Assembly: GCF_002117935.1 (NCBI RefSeq)
Contig: NZ_BDJE01000022.1
Span: 1 to 64,000 of the forward strand
Reading direction: 5' to 3'
From: Nocardioides sp. PD653-B2
GTDB taxonomy: Bacteria; Actinomycetota; Actinomycetes; Propionibacteriales; Nocardioidaceae
DNA: 64,000 bases
Shown one piece after another: positions 25,663 through 32,900 of the stretch; positions within the stretch are counted from its first letter, which is position 1, and every line of letters begins with the position of its first letter. The notes below the pieces were generated by a model, which worked only from the letters and a program-made list of their open reading frames with translations, had not been told where the DNA came from and made no database searches. The translations under genes were made by a program, and so were the position numbers.

Positions 25663-26321
25663 CGTCTCTCGACCTTTTTGACGCGAAACATGAGGCGCTT
25701 CAGCTCACGTTCTGGAGTAGCCGCGGCATCAGCGCGTGCGTGCAACACCGCGCGATTGTCGAGGACCAATACCTGGTCAGGCTCGGTCCAGTTGAACGCA
25801 ATAGCTGACGCAAGCGCTTCCTCGAAATAGGCGAACGCGCGGCGGGCTCGGGAGTCGGCCGGCCTCATGCAGCCCGGATCGAACCGGTACCGCCCACTGC
25901 CGAATGCCGGCGCGAGAAATCGCGCGGTGCCGTCGTCCACTATGAACAGCCCGTGAGCGAGGTTCTCGCGGACTTCGTACGGAGTGCGCCAGTGGTCTCC
26001 ACGCCAGAGCATCGTGGGCACCGGGCTGGGCGATTCCGCGGAAAGGATCACGATGTCGGGTGGAGACGAAAGGTGAGCGCCATCCGTATGGAGTGGCTGT
26101 GCGCCCGAGCCGTACGTCGCGCTCAGGGATCTCCGCGGAGCATCGCCTGGATCGACGGGCCTTAGGACGTCGACTCGGCTCTGCCCGCGACGACTCGCCA
26201 TCGGGGTCAACTCCAGCCACTGCGCCTGGACGCGCAGGACTTCGAGCTTCCCGGTACCGGAAGCCCAGCCGTCCTTACGCGCTGCGGCCACCAATTCCGT
26301 TAGTTGGTTCCCAATCGCCAT
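25659..26321 (-). CDS. TauD/TfdA-like Fe(II)/2-oxoglutarate dioxygenase
   Basis: 220 residues. The iron ligands are visible: HTD in GSGAQPLHTDGAHLSSPPD (near residue 78) and the distal His in VLDNRAVLHARADA (near 193); the Arg for 2-oxoglutarate is probably in ELKRLMFRVKK. The N-terminal part is shorter than in TauD. These enzymes hydroxylate or halogenate small molecules, amino acids or macromolecules; the substrate is unknown. ATG 26321 was chosen as the first Met of the compact fold. It is translationally coupled to the HEPN/zinc-ribbon gene, an unusual partner. Confidence 0.75.
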   Translation of the reverse strand: MAIGNQLTELVAAARKDGWASGTGKLEVLRVQAQWLELTPMASRRGQSRVDVLRPVDPGDAPRRSLSATYGSGAQPLHTDGAHLSSPPDIVILSAESPSPVPTMLWRGDHWRTPYEVRENLAHGLFIVDDGTARFLAPAFGSGRYRFDPGCMRPADSRARRAFAYFEEALASAIAFNWTEPDQVLVLDNRAVLHARADAAATPERELKRLMFRVKKVERR

Positions 26322-26561
26322 ACAGGCCCCCGTTCGTCGCGCTAAGCACGTACGGGCCACCCTCGCAGATGGTTGGGCACTCCGCCGCGGTTCGCACGCC
26401 AAGTGCCCGGCTGTGAGCCATGAGAGCACCGCGACAGAGGCAGGCGCAGGAGCCCTCGTCGAGGGTGGACAGCTAGCCGTATAACCCTCGCAGTCACGGA
26501 CCTCACCCACGTACCGCTCACCATCTCAGCCGATGTGCTGCACGAATCGGCGGCGGCGGAC

Positions 26562-27122
26562 CTAGCCCATTCCGCCGCCTATGACTGTCAAGGTTCGATG
26601 GAGCGTTGGCACGGGCACTGGTGCGAATCGTGTTCCTTCCCCGGCCGCCAACGGCTGGATCGGCAGCTGGGATAGCAGGGTTTGCCCGCATAATTGGGGA
26701 AGTACCAAGTCTGTCCGGCACCGAGCCCGTCGGCCGTCTCTTTGGCGCCGGCCGAGCGAGCCCGTGAGCGCGGACCTAGAGGCCGACGGGTTCGCTGCCG
26801 CGTTTGTAGAGAGGTCGGCGTTGCGGAATGAGTCGAGCTGGGTGGGGCACTCGGCGTCGCCAGGGACGATGAAGCGGATGCCGCCGGCGGCGGCATGCGC
26901 AAGCACCGCGGCGGCAGGGTCGACGCGGCTGCGCTCCTGGACGAGCGCGGAGCCCCCGTGGGACTCGAGGCCGGCGGCCGCCTCGAGGTGGCCGAGGACC
27001 TTGTCGGCGCCGAGCTCGCTGACAAGGCCGGTGACGCGGAGGTCTCCGGGCTCGATGGTCCTGCTGAGGGTGACGCGGACGAGCCGGTCAGCGTCGTCGA
27101 CGTCGGTGCGGGTGCTACTCAT
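26562..27122 (-). pseudogene. dprA: Truncated dprA at the border of the cargo island
   Basis: From ATG 27122 the first 96 residues match the N-terminus of actinobacterial DprA proteins (DADRLVRVTLSRTIEPGD, HAAAGGIRFIVPGDA, CPTQLD). At about base 26825 the match ends and unrelated, compositionally different sequence follows to a stop at 26562. The Rossmann/SLOG core that binds single-stranded DNA is absent, so it is not functional. The break marks the right border of the 21-26.8 kb cargo. The 26322-26825 stretch otherwise shows no gene. The start overlaps the small gene upstream (ATGA). Confidence 0.7.
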
Positions 27123-27283
27123 GCCTGGACTCCCCACAGCAGGTCGAGGTCGGGTTGGTGGATGACGTCGAGGCGCTTGTCGGGGGCATAGGCCGCGGGC
27201 TCGGGCACCAGCAGGCGGCGCAGCTGGCGCTCGGTAGCGCTGGGCTGGGCCTGGTCGATGGGGTCGCTGTCGTCGTAGTTCAT
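27119..27283 (-). CDS. Small ICE protein (54 aa)
   Basis: ATG 27283 with GAGGAGGAC about 7 bases upstream. The peptide contains PSATERQLRRLLVPEPAAYA and RLDVIHQPDLDLLWGVQA. Its stop overlaps the start of the dprA remnant by 4 bases and its start lies 14 bases after the DUF4192 stop, so it belongs to the ssb operon. Function unknown. Confidence 0.55.
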   Translation of the reverse strand: MNYDDSDPIDQAQPSATERQLRRLLVPEPAAYAPDKRLDVIHQPDLDLLWGVQA

Positions 27284-27297
27284 CGCGGTTGTCCTCC

Positions 27298-28326
27298 TCA
27301 GCGGCCCGGGGCGGGGCGGTCGGTGGTGGGGTGCGTGCGCGGCAGGTCTCGCTGCTGTTCGGGGGGCTTAGGCACGAAGGACTCGTCGAGCTCGCCGGCG
27401 AGGTCGCGCATCTGGGTTTGGTATCGCTCCCACTCGCGGGGGTGGATGCCGTTCTGCAGGGCGGAGGCGACGATGGCGGCCATGGAGTAGGGCCGGTCGG
27501 CGGGCACCTGGTCGAGTGCGCACCAGGCCTTGGCGCCGTCGCCGTGCAGCCAGCTGGCGAAGCCGAGCATGGAGGCCGGCGCTGCGCGGACCTCGTCGGG
27601 GGCGCGGCGGGTGAGGTCGTTCCAGATCGCCATGTGGGAGGTGTGGTTCTCCTTGGTCATGTCCTCCCACACCGCGTCGCGGGTGCTGATCGTCTCCAAC
27701 GCGACGAGCATCCGTGCGCCGTCGATCTCGGAGAGCCGGTTGCCGTCGGTGTGGAACTGCTCGAGACGGTCCAGGGCCCAGTCCCGCTCCGCGGCGGGGG
27801 TGCTGGCCGCGGCCGCCGCTCGAGCTGTCGGGATCAGCTGGGTGATCGGGTCACGGTCACCGATCAGTGAGGCGGCCAGGGAGGCCCGACTGGAGGTCGG
27901 CTGGGCGGCGCCGGACAGCACGGTCGCGGCCGCGATCCGCTCGGCGGTCGCTTGGGTCTGCAGCCCGGTGTGGCCGGTGTTGAACTCACGCCACCGCTCG
28001 CCGTCGGACCACAGCCGGATCTGGGTGGTGATGCCCACGGTGTCGAGTCGGTTGGACAGGTGCTGGCTGGCCAGTTCGGCGGTGCGGCGGTCTTCGGTGA
28101 AGCAGAGGATGCCCAGCCGAGCGCCGGGTCGGGCGTGGCGGCCGTAGGGGCCGCTGATGGCGTCCCAGACTTCCTCGCGGTCGGCGGCGCTCTTGGGGAG
28201 GTCGACGCGGGCGATCGGGAGCCCCGGTCCGAAGGGGACCAGGACGATCGACTCCTCGGGCTTGAAGCCGAGGACGTGCGGCACTGCGGCGAGCAGCTCG
28301 TCCGGGGACTGTACGACGAGATCCAT
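27298..28326 (-). CDS. DUF4192 family protein
   Basis: 342 residues. DUF4192 is an actinobacterial family of unknown function; hallmarks here are SPDELLAAVPHVLGFKPEES and SIVLVPFGP at the N-terminus, GILCFTEDRR, and AASMLGFASWLHGDGAKAW-type sequence (PASMLGFASWLHGDGAKAWC) and VPADRPYSMAAIVASAL near the C-terminus. ATG 28326 starts the domain. It lies 16 bases after ssb and is cotranscribed from ICE promoter element 6. Such genes often sit beside ssb in actinobacterial mobile elements. Confidence 0.85.
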   Translation of the reverse strand: MDLVVQSPDELLAAVPHVLGFKPEESIVLVPFGPGLPIARVDLPKSAADREEVWDAISGPYGRHARPGARLGILCFTEDRRTAELASQHLSNRLDTVGITTQIRLWSDGERWREFNTGHTGLQTQATAERIAAATVLSGAAQPTSSRASLAASLIGDRDPITQLIPTARAAAAASTPAAERDWALDRLEQFHTDGNRLSEIDGARMLVALETISTRDAVWEDMTKENHTSHMAIWNDLTRRAPDEVRAAPASMLGFASWLHGDGAKAWCALDQVPADRPYSMAAIVASALQNGIHPREWERYQTQMRDLAGELDESFVPKPPEQQRDLPRTHPTTDRPAPGR

Positions 28327-28342
28327 CGGAACCTCCGCGCGG

Positions 28343-28732
28343 TCAGCTGGCCTGGGCCGGGTGGGCGGCGCGCTCGATGCGCGCGGACACGTACTTGAGC
28401 GAGACGCAGACCTCGCAGAAGCGGTTGTCGACGACCACGACGTCCTTGGTGCGCTTCTCGCCGGTCTCCTTGTCCGGCCAGCTCTCGGTGCGCTCGAGGC
28501 CGTGGACAAAGGTTGGATCGCCGGATCCGCCGCTGTCGTGCCCGTGCGTGGCGGCCGAGCCGAAGATCTCGACGTTGTGGGCGGTGGGCTTGTCGTTGAC
28601 CCACTCCCCCTCGTCGTCCTGCACGCGCCGATTGACCAGGACCCGGCAGTTGACGAACGGCTTCTTCTCGCGGGTGTGGGGCCGCTTGGGAGCCTCGGCC
28701 AGGTTGCCGGCGAAGGTGACGGTGGTGGACAT
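28343..28732 (-). CDS. ssb: Single-stranded DNA-binding protein (ICE-encoded SSB)
   Basis: 129 residues. OB-fold SSB pattern: VTFAGNLAEAPKRPHTREKK, FVNCRVLVNRRVQ, HNVEIFGSAATHG. A cysteine-containing strand (NRFCEVCVSLKYVSARIERA) ends the fold. It lacks the acidic C-terminal tip of housekeeping SSB. It likely coats the transferred strand during conjugation or ICE replication. The first gene of an operon with DUF4192, a small protein and dprA. Confidence 0.85.
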   Translation of the reverse strand: MSTTVTFAGNLAEAPKRPHTREKKPFVNCRVLVNRRVQDDEGEWVNDKPTAHNVEIFGSAATHGHDSGGSGDPTFVHGLERTESWPDKETGEKRTKDVVVVDNRFCEVCVSLKYVSARIERAAHPAQAS

Positions 28733-28740
28733 GACTTCCT

Positions 28741-28786
28741 CCTAGGTGACTGCGAGACGTTCGGATCGGTCCCGCAGTCACCTAGG
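28741..28786. repeat. 46-bp inverted repeat in the ssb leader
   Basis: Arms CCTAGGTGACTGCGAGAC and GTCCCGCAGTCACCTAGG (18 bases, one mismatch) around a 10-base centre. The right arm contains the TAGGTGAC half of promoter element 6 and the left arm carries a second TAGGTGAC facing the other way. In RNA it would form a strong hairpin just before the ssb ribosome-binding site. Operator for autoregulation or attenuator are both possible. Confidence 0.65.
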
Positions 28787-28812
28787 TCCCATCGGGATCC
28801 GGCAGCGATCAC
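28777..28812 (-). promoter_or_regulatory. ICE promoter element 6 (ssb operon)
   Basis: Read on the minus strand: GTGATCGC, 20 bases, TAGGTGAC, a perfect match. It ends 44 bases before the ssb start. Confidence 0.8.
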
Positions 28813-29135
28813 AATCGGCCGAACTTGTTCGGATCAGCCTCGAGCTCGCGCCGAACTGCTCAGCAGGGCTGTACGGCAGGCGGCGCTGCACCGACCACCC
28901 CTGCCGGTTCTTCGCCCCGCTCGAACCCGCGACGTGCTTCGGCGCGATCCGCTAACGCAGGTGGGTGGTGACATCGGTGCCCGCGCAGCCGTGCCTTCGC
29001 GAGCGAGACAACGCCGTGCATCACCGCGTACGCGAACCGGTAGACGATGATCACCCGCCCCTGCGCCAACCAACACCGGCCATGGCCACCGCCGTCCGTG
29101 CGCGCCCGCTGTGAACGGACTGACATTGCCCCGGT
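28813..29135. other. Intergenic stretch without a convincing gene
   Basis: Two overlapping reverse frames are open here. One contains RVIIVYRFAYAVMHGVVSLA, which looks protein-like, but its flanks are low-complexity Arg/Pro sequence without a ribosome-binding site. No RNA gene or repeat was recognised. Confidence 0.3.
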
Positions 29136-29261
29136 TCACCACAGGCACTTACTGCCGGGCACCGTGGCGACCTTCGCCCGGTAGCGCGCGAGGTCTGCCA
29201 AGTCCGCAATCGCCGCCGCTACCGCCGCAAGGTCGGCGTCATAAAGCCGGCGAACCTGCAC
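29136..29261 (-). CDS. Possible small ICE protein (41 aa)
   Basis: GTG 29261 preceded by a purine-rich GGGGGAG. The peptide reads as one amphipathic helix (RLYDADLAAVAAAIADLADL) with a basic end. It overlaps the end of the upstream 123-residue gene by 23 bases in another frame. Supported by composition and position only. Confidence 0.35.
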   Translation of the reverse strand: MQVRRLYDADLAAVAAAIADLADLARYRAKVATVPGSKCLW

Positions 29262-29610
29262 CCGCTCCCCCGCTCTCGTCCGTCGCGCCGGTCTCCGGCT
29301 CGACGACCGCGCCTCCTTCCGTGCCGCTGAGCCGCCGCAGCCGCGTCGCCTCCCGCACGGTGATCGTCTTGCCGCAGCACTCCACTGCCTCGGCAAGGGA
29401 CAGCCCCTCACCCTCGGTCAACGCCCGCAGCGCCTCCCCGGCGCGCTTCTCGGTCTCGGTCACCGCTGCGTCACGCTGGCCGATCGCGACCATGACCCGT
29501 TCGGCCAGGTCGATCACCCGCCGCTCGCGCTCCTCACGCTCGCGCCGTCTCTTGTCGGCCATCTCCCGCGCCGTGCGCCGCGCCTGCTGCTTGATCGTCT
29601 GCTGACTCAT
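29239..29610 (-). CDS. Coiled-coil / helix-turn-helix-like hypothetical protein
   Basis: 123 residues. Residues 1-45 are a very basic helix (ARRTAREMADKRRREREERE), the middle is a second helix, and GEGLSLAEAVECCGKTITVREATRL resembles a helix-turn-helix. It could be a relaxosome accessory or regulator, since it is divergent to the relaxase and next to the candidate oriT; that is inference. It has its own ICE promoter element (7) 34 bases upstream. Confidence 0.65.
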   Translation of the reverse strand: MSQQTIKQQARRTAREMADKRRREREERERRVIDLAERVMVAIGQRDAAVTETEKRAGEALRALTEGEGLSLAEAVECCGKTITVREATRLRRLSGTEGGAVVEPETGATDESGGAGAGSPAL

Positions 29611-29644
29611 CGGTCCTCACTCCGGGTCGACATGGAATCTGACA

Positions 29645-29680
29645 GTCACCTACGACAGATCCCAGCCCCCGTGCGATCAC
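29645..29680 (-). promoter_or_regulatory. ICE promoter element 7
   Basis: On the minus strand: GTGATCGC, 20 bases, TAGGTGAC, a perfect match, ending 34 bases before ATG 29610. It forms a divergent pair with element 8. Confidence 0.8.
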
Positions 29681-29791
29681 CACCGCCCAGGAAACCTTCC
29701 GAACCCACCAACTCGACCCCAGCCAGCCCCGTCCACCTCAGCCAGCACGAACCCGACGCCCCAGCCGTCACCGACACCCCTCGGCGTCCCC

Positions 29792-29873
29792 CCAGATTTC
29801 CGCCAACTCCCAAGTGCCACACACCTCTTGCATTCTCGGTCTGCCGAATAGAAAGAACACACCAGAAATCTGG
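29792..29873. other. Candidate oriT
   Basis: The stretch between the divergent promoter elements 7 and 8, just upstream of the relaxase gene, has lower GC than its surroundings and a 9-base inverted repeat (CCAGATTTC at 29792, GAAATCTGG at 29865). A smaller palindrome-like CCAGAAATCTGG lies in the right arm. Relaxases of the MobF type normally nick DNA close to their own gene. No nic consensus can be assigned. Confidence 0.35.
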
Positions 29874-29879
29874 CCGGAA

Positions 29880-29915
29880 GTGATCGCACAGCCCGCCCGC
29901 GCGCACGTAGGTGAC
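29880..29915 (+). promoter_or_regulatory. ICE promoter element 8 (relaxase)
   Basis: GTGATCGC, 20 bases, TAGGTGAC, a perfect match. The last base lies 7 bases before the ATG of the relaxase, so the transcript would be leaderless or nearly so. Confidence 0.8.
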
Positions 29916-29922
29916 CGTGACG

Positions 29923-32900
29923 ATGAGCCTCCACAAGCTGACGGCGGGGTCGGGGTACGACTACCTGACCCGCCAGGTCGCAGCGATGGACGCCACCGAC
30001 AAGGGCCACACCGGACTGGCGAGCTACTACACCGAGAAGGGCGAGACCCCCGGGGTGTGGCTCGGCTCCGGCATGGAGGGACTCGAGGGACTCGACGCCG
30101 GCGACATCGTCACCGCCGACCACATGCAGAGCCTGTTCGGCTCCGGTCACCACCCGCTGGCCACCCAGCAGACCAAGGACCTGGACCTGCGCATCGGCCG
30201 CCCAGCCGACGGGGGTGGCGTCGACCGGCCGACTGACGCGGAATACAAGACGGCCCGCCAGCTCGGCACGCCGTACAAGGTCTACGAGAACGACATCAGC
30301 CCGTTCCGGATCGAGGTCGCCAAGCGCATCGCGGCCCTCAACGAGGCCGCCGGCCTGCCGGGTGACTGGCCGGTCCCCGCGGCCGACCGGGCCAAGGTCC
30401 GCACCGAGGTCGGCACCGAGTTCTTCCGTGCTGAGCACGGCCGCGAACCCGCCGACGCACGCGAGCTGGCCGCCGCGATCGCCAAGCACTCCCGGCCGAA
30501 GACCAACGCGGTGGCCGGCTACGACCTGACCTTCTCCCCGGTCAAAAGCGTCTCGGTGCTATGGGCGATCGCCGATCCGAAGACCGCCGCGGTGATCGAG
30601 CGGGCCCACCAGGCGGCGATCAAGGACGCCCTAGGCTTCATCGAGTCCAAGGCCCTGTTCACCCGCCGGGGCACCGACGGCGTGCGCCAGGTCGACGTCC
30701 GCGGCCTGGTCGCCACCGCGTTCACCCACCGCGACTCCCGCGCCGGCGACCCCGATCTGCACACCCACGTCGCGGTGGCGAACAAGGTCCAGACCCTCGA
30801 CGGCAAGTGGCTGGCCATCGACGGCCGGCCGCTGCACAAGGCGGTCGTCTCGGCCTCGGAGACCTACAACACCGCGCTCGAGCGGCACCTGGTCGACGCC
30901 CTCGGCGTGCGGTTCGAGGAGCGGCCCAACGAGGACGCCCGCAAGCGGCCGGTGCGCGAGATCGTCGGCGTCGACCCCGAGCTGAACCGCCGCTTCTCCA
31001 AGCGCCGCGCCAACGTCGAGGACCGCCGCAAGGTCCTCGCGGCCGCGTTCCAGGCCACCCACGGGCGGCCTCCCACACCGGTGGAGACGATCCAGCTGTC
31101 CCAGCAGGCGACGCTGGAGACCCGCGAGGCCAAGCACGAGCCGCGCTCGCTGGCCGAGCAGCGCGAGACCTGGAGCCGTGAGGCCATCGAGGTGCTGGGC
31201 ACCCCGCAGCGGGTCAAGCAGATGGTCCACGGCGCACTGAACCCGAAGGGCGCAGCGCGGTCGCTGGCCGACTCGGCCTGGTTCGCCAAGACCACCGACC
31301 GGATCGTGGCGACGATGGAGGGAGGCCGCAGCACCTGGCAGTACTGGCACGTCTACGCCGAAGCCCAGCGGCAGGTCCGAGGCGCCAACGTGCCCACCAA
31401 CCAGGTCACCCAGGTCGTCGACCTGCTCGTCAGCGAGGTCCTCGACGGCCGCTCGGTGAGCATGGCCCGCCCGTGGGACACCATCAGCGAACCGTCCGAG
31501 CTGCGGCGCGCGGACGGGGCCTCGGTCTACACCCAGAGCGGCGCCGAGCTGTTCACCTCGGGCAAGGTCCTGGCCGCCGAGCAGCGCCTGGTCGACGCCG
31601 CCGGCCGCCACGACGGGTACGCCGTCGAGGCATCCTCGGTCGACCTGGCGCTGCTCGAGTCGACCGCCAACGGCATCACCCTCAACGCCGGACAGGCCAC
31701 GCTGGTCCGCGAGATGGCCACCTCCGGCGCCCGGCTCCAGCTGGCGATCGCGCCCGCCGGATCCGGCAAGACCACCGCGATGCGCGCCCTGGCCAGCGCC
31801 TGGACGGACGGCGGCGGCACCATCATCGGCTTGGCTCCCTCAGCGGCGGCCGCCGACGCCCTGCGCTCCCAGATCGACACCCAGACCGACACCCTGGCCA
31901 AGCTGACCCACTCCCTCGAGCAGGCCCGCGAGACCGGAGCCGCGATGCCCGCCTGGGTCGCCGGCATCGACTCCTCCACCCTCGTGGTCATCGACGAGGC
32001 GGGCATGGCCGACACCCTCTCCCTGGACACGGCGGTGTCCTACATCCTCGAGCGCGGCGGCAGCGTCCGCCTGATCGGCGACGACCAGCAGCTCTCCGCG
32101 ATCGGCGCCGGCGGCGTGCTGCGCGACATCCGCGCCACCCACGGAGCACTGCAGCTGACCGAGCTCGTCCGGTTCAAGGACCCCGCCGAGGGCGCCGCCT
32201 CGCTCGCGCTGCGCGAGGGCAAGCCCGAGTCGCTCGGCTTCTACCTCGACCGCGACCGGGTCCACGTCGGCGACCTGGCCACCATGACCGAGGACGTCTT
32301 CGCGGCCTGGCAGGCCGACCGCGCCGAGGGTCTGGACTCGATCATGCTCGCCCCGACCCGCGACCTAGTCAGCGAGCTGAACCAGCAGGCCCGCGCCCAC
32401 CGGCTCGAGGGGATCGACCCGGCCGACGTCGCCGCCACTGGCCCGGTTCGCCGGCTCGCCGACGGCAACGAGGCCTCGATCGGCGAGCTGATCATCACCC
32501 GCGAGAACGACCGTCGCCTGCGGACCTCGGCCACCGACTGGGTCAAGAACGGCGACCGCTGGCACGTGCTGGAGATCCACGACGGCGGCGAGCTCACGGT
32601 CCAGCACATCCAGCACGGCCGCACCGTGCGGCTGCCCGCTGACTACGTCGCACGGTCCACCGAGCTCGGCTACGCGTGCACCGTGCACACCGCCCAGGGC
32701 GTCACCGCCGATACGATGCACGGCCTGGCCACCGGCAGCGAGTCGCGCCAGCAGCTCTACACGATGATGACCCGCGGCGCGCACGCCAACCACTTCTACC
32801 TCGAGGTCGTCGGCGACGGCGACCCGCACTCGGTGATCCACCCGACGCTGGTCCGGCCGCTCACGCCGACCGACATCCTCGAGTCGATGCTGGCGCGCGA

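Noticed and set aside
28860..29126. Reverse 88-codon frame with a hydrophobic segment
   Set aside because: Only a short segment looks protein-like; the rest is Arg/Pro-rich and start signals are missing. Kept only as a remark.
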